The notes: a model not told the origin generated them from the letters alone. 33,503 bases of DNA from Lentisphaerota bacterium (GCA_012514035.1 JAAZBB010000012.1:1-33503), one strand, 5' to 3'. Numbered from the stretch's first letter, positions 16,025-25,579 are shown. Numbers and translations: made by a program.

Positions 16025-16965
16025 TCACGATAGAGATGCCGTAATGTGGCACGAAAAAAACCAGCCCCGGACATCGGCGGGAGTGACCGCATCAAAAGCC
16101 CGCGTGATTGCGGCGGACAACTCCTGCTGGGTACGGGCGGCTAGTCCGCGCAGCAGGGCTTTGATCTTGCTCCACATCTTCTCGATCGGATTGTAATCGG
16201 GGTTGTAGAGGGGGGCAGGAACTTCACCAAGGCCCCCCGCGCTTCAATCAGCGCAAGCGCGGCCGCGTCGTAATGAGTGCGAAGATTGTCCATCACCACG
16301 ATGTCTCCCGGCGAAAGGGTGGGCACCAGGATCCGCCCGACATACTCGCGGAAGACCGCCGAATCGGTGGGCCCGACGATTTCCATGGCGGCGGTGGTGC
16401 CATCCAACCGAACGGATGAAATCATCGTGGTCGTGCCCCAGTGCCCATGAGGGGCCTTGGCGAAAAGCCGCTGGCCCTCCTTGGCCCGGCCCCGCTGCCG
16501 GGTCATGTTGGTCTTGGCCCCAGATTCGTCGAGGAACACCAGACGGAAGGGGTAAGACCGGGGAGTGCTTCAAGCCATTGCGCGCGCCGCCGCCGGACGT
16601 CTTCGCGGTCTTGTTCGCTGGCGTGAAGCGTTTTTTTTATACCGGTAGCCCAGGCGATCCAGCGCCCGCTTCACCGACATGATGGAGCCGTTCACGTTGC
16701 TCGCAACCCGGAGCTCGTCGAGCGTGGCGTCCGGGTGGTCTTGCACCAGTTGATCCAAGGCCGCCAGCCGTTCTCCGCGGAATAGGGCCAGCCGATGTCC
16801 GCGGGGACGGGGCGCCGACTCTCTCGTGGTGGCGAACCGCGCCAACCAACGCTGGAACGTTCGGATGTCCACGTTGTAAGAATGCGCGATTCCGGCTTGG
16901 GTGCCCTTGCCGTTCCGGTAGGCCGCGATCGCGCGCCGGCGAATGTCTGCTGTGGCTATGCTCAT
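16025..16965 (-). pseudogene. IS630 transposase, frame disrupted at three sites
   Basis: The start MSIATADIRRRAIAAYRNGKG (ATG at 16965) leads into the helix-turn-helix region (DIRTFQRWLARF) and RALDRLGYRYKK. At an A8 run (16631-16638 on the plus strand) the frame shifts; the continuation THAS-like TLHASEQDREDVRRRRAQWL is in another frame. A second shift near 16555 restores VFLDESGAKTNM, the first catalytic aspartate block, followed by DNLRTHY with the second. A third shift at the C6 run near 16211-16216 separates FLPP from YNPDYNPIEKMWSKIK, which holds the catalytic glutamate. Each site can be repaired by one base in a homopolymer or C/G run. The protein is therefore either dead or broken by assembly errors. 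Confidence 0.72.
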
Positions 16966-16997
16966 GAAAAGAACATGGCAGATGCCGCACGACATCT
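16033..16997 (-). mobile_element. IS630-family insertion sequence
   Basis: The transposase remnant (16025-16965) fills this interval. The proposed ends both abut TA (16031-16032 and 16998-16999), the target dinucleotide duplicated by IS630/Tc1-mariner elements. Reading inward from each end gives GAGATGCCGT and AAGATGTCGT, a plausible pair of imperfect terminal repeats. The ends are set by eye and could be off by some bases. Size near 965 bases fits the family. Confidence 0.55.
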
Positions 16998-17065
16998 TAA
17001 CCGTTATTTGCTCTTACTTCCCGTCTTTCAGACCCTTTTCATTCTTTTTCGCAGTTTACTGCGGG

Positions 17066-17277
17066 TCAGGTAGCGGGTTCATTTCGATTTTCCAGCCGTT
17101 TCACGTCCATATACATTTTTGTGCCCCAGCGGGTCCCGGCAATGTGCTGTAGCCGGGCAGCCACCAATAGAACCGCTGCATTCCCATCTGGGAAGGCGCC
17201 CACCACGCGGGTCCGGCGCCGGATCTCCCGGTTGATCCGCTCCAGGGGATTGGTCGTGCTTCGCCAAGGCTACTGCT
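17066..17277 (-). pseudogene. IS256-family (mutator) transposase, C-terminal fragment
   Basis: Minus-strand translation ending at TGA 17066 gives STTNPLERINREIRRRTRVV, GAFPDGNAAVLLVAARLQHI and AGTRWGTKMYM, the standard C-terminal block of IS256-type DDE transposases. Everything before WRSTTN is missing, including the catalytic aspartates; the breakpoint is near 17277. No terminal repeats are visible. Together with the IS630 element next to it, it marks 15.6-17.3 kb as an insertion-prone patch. Confidence 0.75.
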
Positions 17278-17397
17278 GACACAGTCAGGCTGCCCCCGCC
17301 GAAACCCGCCCGCTGCACATTGAATATACTCTGTTTACGGAAATCGTCTAGCAGTTGCGAGCCACTAGATATGGCGCCATTTTAAGCGGGGTTTGTT

Positions 17398-17427
17398 TTG
17401 ACAGGGCCTTTTGCGGGATGCTACAAG
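17398..17427 (+). promoter_or_regulatory. Predicted promoter of the MalK/UgpC gene
   Basis: TTGACA (17398-17403), 18-base spacer, TACAAG (17422-17427), 47 bases before the ATG at 17475, which has GGAGGAG at 17461-17467. Confidence 0.42.
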
Positions 17428-17474
17428 CGGGCCACGTGGGCGGCCTGTCGGGCGCCCGCCGGAGGAGTTTTTCC

Positions 17475-18578
<1,104 letters not shown>

Positions 18579-18653
18579 GATGACCGTCCCAATCCATTGC
18601 TCACAAAGAACGCCAAATAAGCGGCCACCCACCATCAACCATCACCCCCACCC

Positions 18654-18791
18654 ATGACCCTGGCCCTCAGTGAATTTCTCCAATCCCTTGCCGTGACGGT
18701 GTTCGCGTACGCGGTGCTCACCCTGCTGACCCTGTTGTTCAAGGCGGAATCAGCGGCCGGCCGCCGACCGGAGGCGTCCCCCAAGCCGTGA
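18654..18791 (+). CDS. Small single-pass membrane protein overlapping pdxJ
   Basis: A 45-codon ORF starting at ATG 18654. The product has a short polar N-terminus, one hydrophobic helix (LAVTVFAYAVLTLLTLLF, about 12-29) and a basic, proline-rich tail. Its TGA (18789-18791) overlaps the GTG start of pdxJ (18788) as GTGA, a typical coupling arrangement. No good ribosome binding site is seen before its own ATG, which lies just after a CCATC-phrase repeat. I do not recognise a family. The overlap and clean membrane helix argue for a real gene. Confidence 0.5.
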   Translation: MTLALSEFLQSLAVTVFAYAVLTLLTLLFKAESAAGRRPEASPKP

Positions 18792-19498
18792 AACTGGGGG
18801 TTAACATCGACCACGTCGCCACGCTGCGACAGCAGCGCGGCACCGAGTATCCCTCGCCGCTGGAGGCGGCCGCCCTGTGCGAGCAGGCCGGAGCCGACGG
18901 CATCACCATCCACCTGCGTGAAGACCGCCGGCACATCCAGGACGCCGACCTGCACGGGCTGCGCCAGGCGCTGCAGATTCCCCTGAACCTGGAAATGGCG
19001 AACAGTCCCGGGATTGTGGACATCGCGGTGGCGACTCGCCCCGACGAAGTCTGCCTGGTGCCTGAGCGCCGGCAGGAACTCACCACCGAAGGCGGACTGG
19101 AGGTGGCCGGTCAACAGGAGGCTTTGCAGCCGACGGTGGCACGCCTGAAGGATGCCGGCATCCGCGTCAGCCTGTTCATCGAGCCCTCGATCCGTCAGTT
19201 GGAGGCTGCGGTCAAGCTTGGAGCGCCCGTGGTTGAACTGCACACTGGCCGGTACTGTAACCTGAGCGGGGAAGCCCGCGAAGTCGAATTGCTCCGGATC
19301 GTCGGCGCGGCCAGGCACGGACACCAGATCGGTCTGCAAATCAATGCCGGCCACGGGCTCAACTACGAGAACCTGCCGGAGTTCCTGAACACGGTTCCGC
19401 ATCTGGACACCTTGAACATCGGCCACAGCATCGTGGCCCGCGCCGTCATGGTCGGCATGGCGCGTGCCGTGCGCGAAATGAAGGATCTGATCCAATGA
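18788..19498 (+). CDS. pdxJ: Pyridoxine 5'-phosphate synthase PdxJ
   Basis: 236 residues, usual length. The start LGVNIDHVATLRQQRGTEYP and GADGITIHLREDRRHIQD are strongly diagnostic, followed by LNLEMA, VCLVPERRQELTTEGGLEV, VSLFIEPS, VELHTGRYCN and INAGHGLNYEN. PdxJ condenses 1-deoxy-xylulose 5-phosphate with 3-amino-2-oxopropyl phosphate to give pyridoxine 5'-phosphate, the DXP-dependent route to vitamin B6. The GTG start is forced by the alignment of the N-terminus and overlaps the upstream small ORF. PLP enzymes such as CysK and MetY in this window depend on its product. Confidence 0.96.
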   Translation: MKLGVNIDHVATLRQQRGTEYPSPLEAAALCEQAGADGITIHLREDRRHIQDADLHGLRQALQIPLNLEMANSPGIVDIAVATRPDEVCLVPERRQELTTEGGLEVAGQQEALQPTVARLKDAGIRVSLFIEPSIRQLEAAVKLGAPVVELHTGRYCNLSGEAREVELLRIVGAARHGHQIGLQINAGHGLNYENLPEFLNTVPHLDTLNIGHSIVARAVMVGMARAVREMKDLIQ

Positions 19499-19572
19499 CC
19501 GGCGCGGGATTTACAGGCAGGGACGCCGAGTCGCGCCGTCCGGACTGTCCCCTTGATGAGTTGAGCCTTTGG

Positions 19573-19620
19573 GTAGTGGTGGTTGGTCGACCATATGCCA
19601 TCCACCATCGACCAGCCATC
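19573..19620. repeat. CCATC/GGTTGGT phrase repeat
   Basis: GTGGTGGTTGGTCGACCA (about 19576-19593) is followed by the inverted-type phrases CCATCCACCATCGACC and AGCCATC. A related run (CCACCATCAACCATC) occurs at about 18630-18645. Both belong to the short-period phrase style seen elsewhere between genes here. The whole 19499-19635 gap holds no gene. Confidence 0.4.
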
Positions 19621-19635
19621 TAGCAGGTGCTCCTG

Positions 19636-21168
19636 ATGAAATTTGTCTCGGCCCAAAACATGCGAGAAGGGGAGGGACGGGCCATCCTGCGCACGCCGGC
19701 GCTCGATCAAACCCTGATGGATCACGCCGGGCGCGGCCTGGCCGGGGTAATCGCTGAAATGGCTACGCATCTGGACCATCCCGATCCCGGCATCCGCCTT
19801 TTGGCCGGACCGGGTAACAACGGCGGCGATGTTTTCGCCGCCGCCTTGTTCCTCGCCGACATGGGCTTCGCGCCCGAAATCTGGATTGCCTGCCCCGTTG
19901 AAAAGATCAAAGGCGCCGCCCGGCATTTCTTCGATGAAGCGGCCGCGGAGGAGATTCCCTGGCATGAATTGCTTGCGGCGGAAGATTGGGATCCGGTCCG
20001 GGATGTGGCCCCCCCGCCGATCCTGGTGGATGGCCTGCTCGGTACCGGTGGCCAGGGCGCCCCCACCGGCATCATCCGCGCTGCCATCGAGTACCTGAAC
20101 GTCAAGAGCCGCGAATGCCTGGTCATTTCCGCCGACATTCCCTCCGGCATGAACGCCGACACCGGTGCCGCCGCGGGGCCCGTTGTCCAGGCGGATTATA
20201 CCGTTACCATGGGTTTTCCCAAGGCCGGCATGGCTGCGCCGGCCGCCGCGGAGGCCCTTGGGTCACTGCGGTCGGTTTCCATTGGCCTGCCGGGTGAATT
20301 TGCTGATGCCATACCCGACGCCCGGCCCGGCCTGCAATGGATTTCGGAAGCGGATGTGCGCCGGATCCTGCCGCGCCGCCGGCGCGATTCCCACAAGGGC
20401 ACCTATGGCCGGGCGCTCCTGCTGGGCGGCTCGCCGGCCTATCCCGGCGCCATCGTGCTGGCGGCGGAAGGCGCCGCTCGCTCCGGGGCGGGGCTTGTGC
20501 GCGTGGCGACCGTGGAATCCGCTGCGTCCGCGGTAGTCGTGCGCGTGCCGGAGGCCATCATTGGCGCCGACCTCTCCCCGGATTTTCCGCTGGCGGGGAC
20601 GGATGCCATCCTGGCCGGCCCGGGGCTGGGGCGCGATCCCGAAGCGCGCCGGCTGGTCGCGCGCCTCCTCCATGAAACCCCGGGCCCGCTCGTCCTCGAT
20701 GCGGATGCCATTGCCGTTCTCGAAGGCAAGCCCGAGGTTGTCAAAAACTGCGCGCATCCGGTCGTCCTGACGCCGCATCCCGGCGAACTCGCCCGCCTCC
20801 TCGGAACGGATGCGGCGGCCATCCAACGCGACCGGCTTACCGCCGCGCAGAAGGCCGCTGAACTCACCGGAGCGATCGTAGTGCTGAAGGGCGCCGGCAC
20901 CCTCGTGGCGAAAACGGGACAGCCGGTCTGGATCAATCTCAATGGCAATCCCGGTATGGCCTGCGGGGGCAGCGGCGATGTGCTCGCCGGCCTGCTGGCG
21001 GGGCTCCTCGCCCAGAAACTCGATCCTCTGCAGGCCGCCTGCGCTGCTGTCTGGCTCCATGGCACCGCCGGCGATATCGCCGCCCTGCAAAAGACCCAGG
21101 CCGCCATGAAGGCCGGCGATATCGCCCGCTGCCTGCCCGCCGCCTTCCGTCAGGCCCGCCTGCGCTGA
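19636..21168 (+). CDS. nnrD/nnrE: Bifunctional NAD(P)H-hydrate epimerase / ADP-dependent NAD(P)H-hydrate dehydratase
   Basis: 510 residues from the ATG at 19636; a GTG three codons earlier is possible but less well placed. The N-terminal YjeF domain (about 1-215) has the LLAGPGNNGGDVFAAALFL nucleotide-binding motif and DIPSGMNADTGA. The C-terminal ribokinase-like domain (about 225-510) has HKGTYGRALLLGGSPAYPGA, LDADAIAVL, VLTPHPGELARLL and NGNPGMACGGSGDVLAGLLA. The protein repairs hydrated NADH/NADPH: epimerisation of R/S-NAD(P)HX, then ADP-dependent dehydration. It is a constitutive housekeeping enzyme, and here lies next to nadA, which starts NAD synthesis. Confidence 0.95.
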   Translation: MKFVSAQNMREGEGRAILRTPALDQTLMDHAGRGLAGVIAEMATHLDHPDPGIRLLAGPGNNGGDVFAAALFLADMGFAPEIWIACPVEKIKGAARHFFDEAAAEEIPWHELLAAEDWDPVRDVAPPPILVDGLLGTGGQGAPTGIIRAAIEYLNVKSRECLVISADIPSGMNADTGAAAGPVVQADYTVTMGFPKAGMAAPAAAEALGSLRSVSIGLPGEFADAIPDARPGLQWISEADVRRILPRRRRDSHKGTYGRALLLGGSPAYPGAIVLAAEGAARSGAGLVRVATVESAASAVVVRVPEAIIGADLSPDFPLAGTDAILAGPGLGRDPEARRLVARLLHETPGPLVLDADAIAVLEGKPEVVKNCAHPVVLTPHPGELARLLGTDAAAIQRDRLTAAQKAAELTGAIVVLKGAGTLVAKTGQPVWINLNGNPGMACGGSGDVLAGLLAGLLAQKLDPLQAACAAVWLHGTAGDIAALQKTQAAMKAGDIARCLPAAFRQARLR

Positions 21169-21196
21169 GCGTCAAGACCGGACGCGTTCTGCTGGA

Positions 21197-21240
21197 TTAC
21201 GATATTACGGGACTGACCCCTGTTCTGACCCCTTTTCCTG
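21197..21240 (-). repeat. Dispersed GGGGTCAGTCCCGTAAT motif, copy 3 (inverted)
   Basis: On the minus strand AGGGGTCAGTCCCGTAAT followed by ATCGTAAT, with a second, shorter AAAGGGGTCAGA just upstream of it. It sits in the gap between the convergent nnrD/E and nadA genes and matches copies 1 and 2 at 3429 and 15575. Confidence 0.6.
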
Positions 21241-21261
21241 TTTTTGCTTTTGCAGGGGTTT

Positions 21262-22341
21262 CTACCGGGCTGCGAGCATGCGGTCGATGGAGGCCTTGGC
21301 GCGGAGGCGGATGTTCTCGGGGACGTGCACCTCGTACTGCATTTTGTCCAGTGCCGCGCGGGTATCTTCGAGTGTGATTTGTGCCATGTGGGGACAGCGG
21401 TGGCTGCACATCCGCAAGACTTCCTTTTCCGGATTCTCGGCGATGATGTTGTCGGCCATGGCGCATTCGGTCAGCAGGAAGTACTGCCGGGCGGGATGTT
21501 CCTGCACGTAGCGGATCATAGCGGAGGTGCTGCCGGAGAAGTCGGCCGCTTCGACCACCGCGGGCGGGCATTCGGGATGCGCCAGGACCACGGCTTCAGG
21601 GAATTGCCGCCGGACGTCTTCAATATCCTGCACACCGAAGAGTTCGTGCACTTCGCACTTGCCGTGCCAGGCGATGAAGGTCTTCGCCCCGGGACAGCCG
21701 GCGGCGGCCTGGCCCGGGAAGATCACGGTCTTGCCGGTTTCCCGGGCAACGTTGCGGGCGAGGTATTCGTCCGGGATGAAAATGACCGTGTCGCGGTTGA
21801 GCGACGCCACGATCCTGGCGGCGCTGCTGGAGGTGCAGCAGACGTCGGCTTCGGCCTTCACGGCGGCATAGGTGTTGATGTAGGCCACCACCGGAACGCC
21901 CGGATAGCGGCGCTTGAGTTCGCGGACATCCTCCACCGTGATGCTCGCGGCCAGCGAACAGCCGGCCTTTTGCGAGGGGATCAGGACCGTGCGGTCGGGA
22001 TTGATGATCTTGGCGGTTTCCGCCATGAATTCCACGCCGCAGAAAACAAGGACGCGACGGTCGGTCGCAGTAGCCTGGCGGCACAGCTCCAGTGAATCGC
22101 CGCGGATATCGGCGACGGCATGGTAGAGGGCCGGTTCCATGTAGTTGTGGCCCAGGATGACCGCATCGCGCTCCTGCTTGAGCCGGTTGATTTGCGCCGC
22201 CAGCTCGGCCTTGAGGCGGATTTCAAACTCGGGCACCAGGTGGATCAAATGCGTCTGCATCCAGGCCTCGATGACCGGGACGTCGGTGCTCTGGGCGATG
22301 GGATTCGTGTTCATGATGCCGAGGCCTGCTTTTTGTCTCAT
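21262..22341 (-). CDS. nadA: Quinolinate synthase NadA
   Basis: 359 residues from the ATG at 22341 (AGGGGG upstream); an alternative ATG at 22314 is also in frame. Motifs: LGHNYMEPALYHAVADIRGDS, VFCGVEFMAETAKIINPDRTVL (first cluster cysteine), YINTYAAVKAEADVCCTS, WHGKCEVHELF (second), and the C-terminal LTECAMADNI and RMCSHRCPHM region with the third. NadA binds one [4Fe-4S] and condenses iminoaspartate with dihydroxyacetone phosphate to quinolinate, the committed step of NAD synthesis. No nadB or nadC lies in the window. It is transcribed divergently from the small secreted protein across two tight dyads. Confidence 0.94.
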   Translation of the reverse strand: MRQKAGLGIMNTNPIAQSTDVPVIEAWMQTHLIHLVPEFEIRLKAELAAQINRLKQERDAVILGHNYMEPALYHAVADIRGDSLELCRQATATDRRVLVFCGVEFMAETAKIINPDRTVLIPSQKAGCSLAASITVEDVRELKRRYPGVPVVAYINTYAAVKAEADVCCTSSSAARIVASLNRDTVIFIPDEYLARNVARETGKTVIFPGQAAAGCPGAKTFIAWHGKCEVHELFGVQDIEDVRRQFPEAVVLAHPECPPAVVEAADFSGSTSAMIRYVQEHPARQYFLLTECAMADNIIAENPEKEVLRMCSHRCPHMAQITLEDTRAALDKMQYEVHVPENIRLRAKASIDRMLAAR

Positions 22342-22360
22342 GAACACTACCCCCTGCCGG

Positions 22361-22393
22361 CGGAATTGACAAATTCCGGCGCGGAAATTCCGC
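22361..22393. promoter_or_regulatory. Two adjacent dyads between nadA and the divergent gene
   Basis: CGGAATT (22361-22367) and AATTCCG (22372-22378) are perfect 7-base inverted arms around GACA. Three bases on, GCGGAA-A-TTCCGC (22381-22393) is another perfect dyad. Both share a GGAA/TTCC core and lie between divergent starts, as expected of a repressor site. The bound protein is unknown. Confidence 0.42.
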
Positions 22394-22465
22394 CAAAAGC
22401 CGTCGGAGGGGGCTTCCCAGCCGTGAGGCAAACGGGTATGATTTCCCCCAAAGGAGATTGAAAAC

Positions 22466-22855
22466 ATGAACAAGAAATCCGGAGGGTTGGTTCTGGCGCT
22501 GGCGGGCCTGGTCATGATGGCGGCGTTTCCGCTGGCGGCGGCGGCCAAGGAAAAATCCAGCCAGACGTTCGAGCCGAATGCGTCCCTGGGGCAGTGGCGG
22601 GTATCGGTGCAGGAACGGATGGTCAAGACCATTACCGTGGAAATCAAGCGGGTCCGCGGCGACAACAATACCTTCATCAATGCGCGCTTTGGCCGCGAAA
22701 GCCAGACGTTCGAAGGCGGCCGGCGGGTTTATCTGCGCCACGGCGACTGGGAAACCGTGACGTGGAATGTCAATGAAGCCCCCAACGGCAAGGAACTGAT
22801 CTTCAATGCCTACGACGGGGAAGTGCTGCTGCGCAAAGTGCGCGTGAAATACTGA
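22466..22855 (+). CDS. Small secreted protein of unknown function
   Basis: 129 residues with AAAGGAGA before the ATG. A clear signal peptide: MNKKSGG, a hydrophobic core (LVLALAGLVMMAAFPLAAAA), cleavage after AAAA near residue 27. The mature protein has alternating charged and hydrophobic residues consistent with a beta-rich fold (ITVEIKRVRG, RRVYLRHGDWETVTWNVNEA, ELIFNAYDGEVLLRKVRVKY). No cysteines and no motif I recognise. It is monocistronic and divergent from nadA. Probably periplasmic; role unknown. Confidence 0.7.
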   Translation: MNKKSGGLVLALAGLVMMAAFPLAAAAKEKSSQTFEPNASLGQWRVSVQERMVKTITVEIKRVRGDNNTFINARFGRESQTFEGGRRVYLRHGDWETVTWNVNEAPNGKELIFNAYDGEVLLRKVRVKY

Positions 22856-22874
22856 CCGGCCCGGGCCGCCGGGG

Positions 22875-24290
22875 TCACGCCCCGGCCGGGGTGTGGAGGC
22901 GGGCCCCGTCCGCAATGCGCGCGGGCTTGTCCGTGGGATTGCGCAGGTGCACGTCGCCTTCGATGCGCACGTTCCGGCCAAAATGGATGTCGCCGTCGAT
23001 CTTCAGGGAATCGCATTGAAGCAGTGACGGCGGGCCCTGGGCGAATCGTTTTTCGAAGTCGGCGATGTTCCGATAGAAGCGCGGGTCGAGGAGAATGTCT
23101 GGCGGCGGGGTGAAGCGCTGGGGATGGAGCGCAACCTGATGCTCCACCCCCAGGGTGTAGAGGTCGGAACGAATGGCCAGCAGGTCGTTGGTGGTCTTGA
23201 CGGGGGCGAAGCGGAAACGGGGCACCACCAGGGCCTCGGCTTTTTCGAAACAGGCGATGGCGGCCCCCATGGCGGCTTCCAGCTGCACCACGGCCGGGGT
23301 TTCGGGCCGGGCGGGATCGATGGTCTTGCGGTTGACGATGAGCGGGAGGCGGGGGCGGCCCTCACTTGCCCGGAGCATGTCACGCAGGGCTTCGAGGTCA
23401 AGCCAGAGGTTGTTGGTGTTGAAGAGGGTGTATTTCCGGATGTCCTGGAAATCCCGGAGTTCGTCGGGGGGGCATTGGGCGGATTCGCGCAGGAGCAGGC
23501 GCCCGCTCTGCCCGTCCCGGGCCAGGTGCCCGCCCTTGCGGTCGCATTCCGTCCGGGCGGTGACTTCCATCAGGAACGGGATCCGGCGCGCGGCCAGATG
23601 GCCGAGGATGCCCATGTGCAGGATGGCGCCCAGGTTGTCGGCGTTGGACACGAAGGCATAGCGGAAGCCGGCGGCCAGCATCCGGTCCAGCAGGCCGGTG
23701 GTTTGCAACGCGTAATAGATGTCCGCATGGCCCGGCGGGCACCATTCATGGGCGGGGTTGTCCGGCCAACTCGCGCTGGTGCCGGTCTGCGCATCGAGCT
23801 TCGGCACTCGGTGCTGGCGGAAGGACAGCGGCAGGCCGCCGGCATTGCCGAATCCCGGATGTTCCCGCGCCAGGGCCGCCAGGGAATCCACCTCGGTGCT
23901 GAAGCTGTTCATCAGCAGCAGCGGCAACGGCGCCCGGCTGCGACGGCGCAGGAATTCCACCTGGCGCACGATGATATCCAGGAAGCTGAGGCCGTTTTTC
24001 GCGATGATCAGGGATTTGGCCTGGTCGAGCCCCATGCTCGTGCCCAGGCCCCCGTTGAGCTTAATCAACACCGTCCGGGCAATAGCTTCCTCTCCGGCCG
24101 GTTCCAGTTCATCCAGCTCTTCCAGTCGGGGAAACGCTCCCAGCGGGCCGAGGGCGGCGGCCGGAATCGTTCCCAGATCCCCTGCGCGCCAGCGCCGGTA
24201 GTTGTCCAGAAACGCCGCGATCACAAGCGGCGGGGCGCCGTCGGCGCCCATGCGTTCCCGTATGCCGGCTTCCATCGGATCGTGATTCAT
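22875..24290 (-). CDS. UTP--glucose-1-phosphate uridylyltransferase, UGP2/UDPGP type
   Basis: 471 residues. The nucleotide-binding motif KLNGGLGTSMGLDQAKSLI (about 77-95) is diagnostic of the UDPGP family, which is eukaryote-like and distinct from bacterial GalU. Further family marks are LLLMNSFSTEVDS, WCPPGHADIYYAL, FVSNADNLGA, FLMEVTARTECDRKGGH, FNTNNLWLDL and LIVNRKTIDP; a left-handed beta-helix-like C-terminus (IDGDIHFGRNVRIEGDVHLRN) ends the protein. It makes UDP-glucose for glycogen, glycans or envelope sugars. Starts 23 bases after the stop of the zinc-ribbon gene, so the two are probably one operon. Confidence 0.93.
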   Translation of the reverse strand: MNHDPMEAGIRERMGADGAPPLVIAAFLDNYRRWRAGDLGTIPAAALGPLGAFPRLEELDELEPAGEEAIARTVLIKLNGGLGTSMGLDQAKSLIIAKNGLSFLDIIVRQVEFLRRRSRAPLPLLLMNSFSTEVDSLAALAREHPGFGNAGGLPLSFRQHRVPKLDAQTGTSASWPDNPAHEWCPPGHADIYYALQTTGLLDRMLAAGFRYAFVSNADNLGAILHMGILGHLAARRIPFLMEVTARTECDRKGGHLARDGQSGRLLLRESAQCPPDELRDFQDIRKYTLFNTNNLWLDLEALRDMLRASEGRPRLPLIVNRKTIDPARPETPAVVQLEAAMGAAIACFEKAEALVVPRFRFAPVKTTNDLLAIRSDLYTLGVEHQVALHPQRFTPPPDILLDPRFYRNIADFEKRFAQGPPSLLQCDSLKIDGDIHFGRNVRIEGDVHLRNPTDKPARIADGARLHTPAGA

Positions 24291-24313
24291 GCAGACCGCC
24301 GGAGATCAGCGCC

Positions 24314-25204
24314 TCACTGCGAGGGTAAGGAATCCGGCGGCAACTGCGCCTCGATGGCTTCGCGCAATTCCATCAAGCGCTGGTCGCGCGCGGCGCCCTG
24401 CACTTGATGCAACCGTATGACTTCACGCTGCCATTGGTTGCGGGGCAGGGCCATGAGGGGGTCGACCGGCAGGTAGGCGGCCACCCCCGGATGCAACTCC
24501 GTCAAGGCATAGGTCGCGGTGCCGCCCGCAAACTTGACGGCGACCTTGTCCTCCTCCACGCCGGTCACTTCGGCGTTTTCCCGCAGCATCTGGCCGTCCG
24601 GTCCCGGCAGGACCGGGAACAGGATTTGCCGGCCCTGGATGCCCCGGCCAGAAGCCGCTTCGGTAATCACCGGGGCGGCCGGGAGGCTGTTTTTGGCGGC
24701 CTCGACCAGTTGGCGCATGTGGGCCCGCAACAGGGCGAGGCGCTCGGGAGTATTTCGTTCGACCAGTTTGAGGGACACATCATCCAGTTCCCCCGCAAGG
24801 GATTCGGCTTCTTCGATGGCGGTCAGGGCGGCATCGGCCAGCGCTTCGGACGCAGGCTGGTTTCGCTGGGCCAGTTCGTGTTGCAACCGGGCGATCTCTG
24901 CCTCCTGCTGCATCGAGATGGCCTGGGCGTTTTGCAGGGCGTCGCCCAGGGGCCGCAATTCGTCCACGTCCTGTTTCAGGGCTGCGGCCTTGGCCCACAG
25001 GAACAGATTGCCGGCGATCAGCAGCAGGACGGCCAGCACGGCGGCGGCGGAGAGGAGGATTTTCTGGCGGCGCCGGGAAGGGGGCAGATCGGGAATCTGC
25101 AGGGGATTGCCGCACTCGGGGCATTTAACGATGAAACCCGCGCCGCCCTCGTCCACTTCGAGGTTGTGGCCGCATTCCGGACAATCGAAGTTGATCAACG
25201 CCAT
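24314..25204 (-). CDS. Zinc-ribbon, single-pass membrane protein with coiled coil
   Basis: 296 residues from the ATG at 25204 (GGAAGGA upstream); a much longer overlapping frame on this strand is a shadow of hydG-like coding sequence. The N-terminus has a rubredoxin-like zinc ribbon: CPECGH at 8-13 and KCPECGN at 27-33. A basic linker leads to one transmembrane helix (about 50-70, ILLSAAAVLAVLLLIAGNLF). Next is a long coiled coil (about 73-120) and a C-terminal region of about 170 residues rich in beta strands. The layout suggests a membrane-anchored scaffold with a cytoplasmic zinc head. It lies 23 bases upstream of the UDP-glucose pyrophosphorylase gene. I do not recognise a family. Confidence 0.78.
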   Translation of the reverse strand: MALINFDCPECGHNLEVDEGGAGFIVKCPECGNPLQIPDLPPSRRRQKILLSAAAVLAVLLLIAGNLFLWAKAAALKQDVDELRPLGDALQNAQAISMQQEAEIARLQHELAQRNQPASEALADAALTAIEEAESLAGELDDVSLKLVERNTPERLALLRAHMRQLVEAAKNSLPAAPVITEAASGRGIQGRQILFPVLPGPDGQMLRENAEVTGVEEDKVAVKFAGGTATYALTELHPGVAAYLPVDPLMALPRNQWQREVIRLHQVQGAARDQRLMELREAIEAQLPPDSLPSQ

Positions 25205-25579
25205 GACACTTTCCTTCCCAGGGCGACACCCTGCAACGTCAATATAACGGGGGCATCCCGGGGCCCGCAAGAAAATTGGTTGCCGCGGATGCCCTGCGGG
25301 CGTGTTTGGCGATCGCCCCGTCCGGACCGGCCAGGCGGTGCGATCCCCGGTGGGCGATGAGGGCGGCGTTTGCGTTTTTCTCGCGCCGGTTGCACCCTTG
25401 GCGTTGAAGGCTAACGGAGAATTTTGATGCGTTTGCCCCGGGGGATGCTCCAAGTGGCAGTTGTGAATTGCCTCCAGGTGCGGTATGGGTATCCACTGTT
25501 TCGGTTCAGCAACTTGGTCCGGTGGTGACAGGACCGCGGATTCCCGCAGGCGCGCTGCCGGAAGAATCGAGTTAATGTA
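25205..25579. other. Intergenic region, 375 bases, no gene identified
   Basis: The divergent gap between the zinc-ribbon gene and the HydG-like gene. It has GC-rich segments and a phrase-like stretch (AACGCCAAGGGTGCAACC on the minus strand, about 25383-25408), but no ORF with a ribosome binding site, tRNA or riboswitch that I can recognise. Promoters for both flanking genes must lie here; I cannot place them with confidence. Confidence 0.4.

Noticed and set aside
17079..17318. A 79-codon frame over the IS256 fragment
   Set aside because: It is in a different frame from the recognisable transposase residues.
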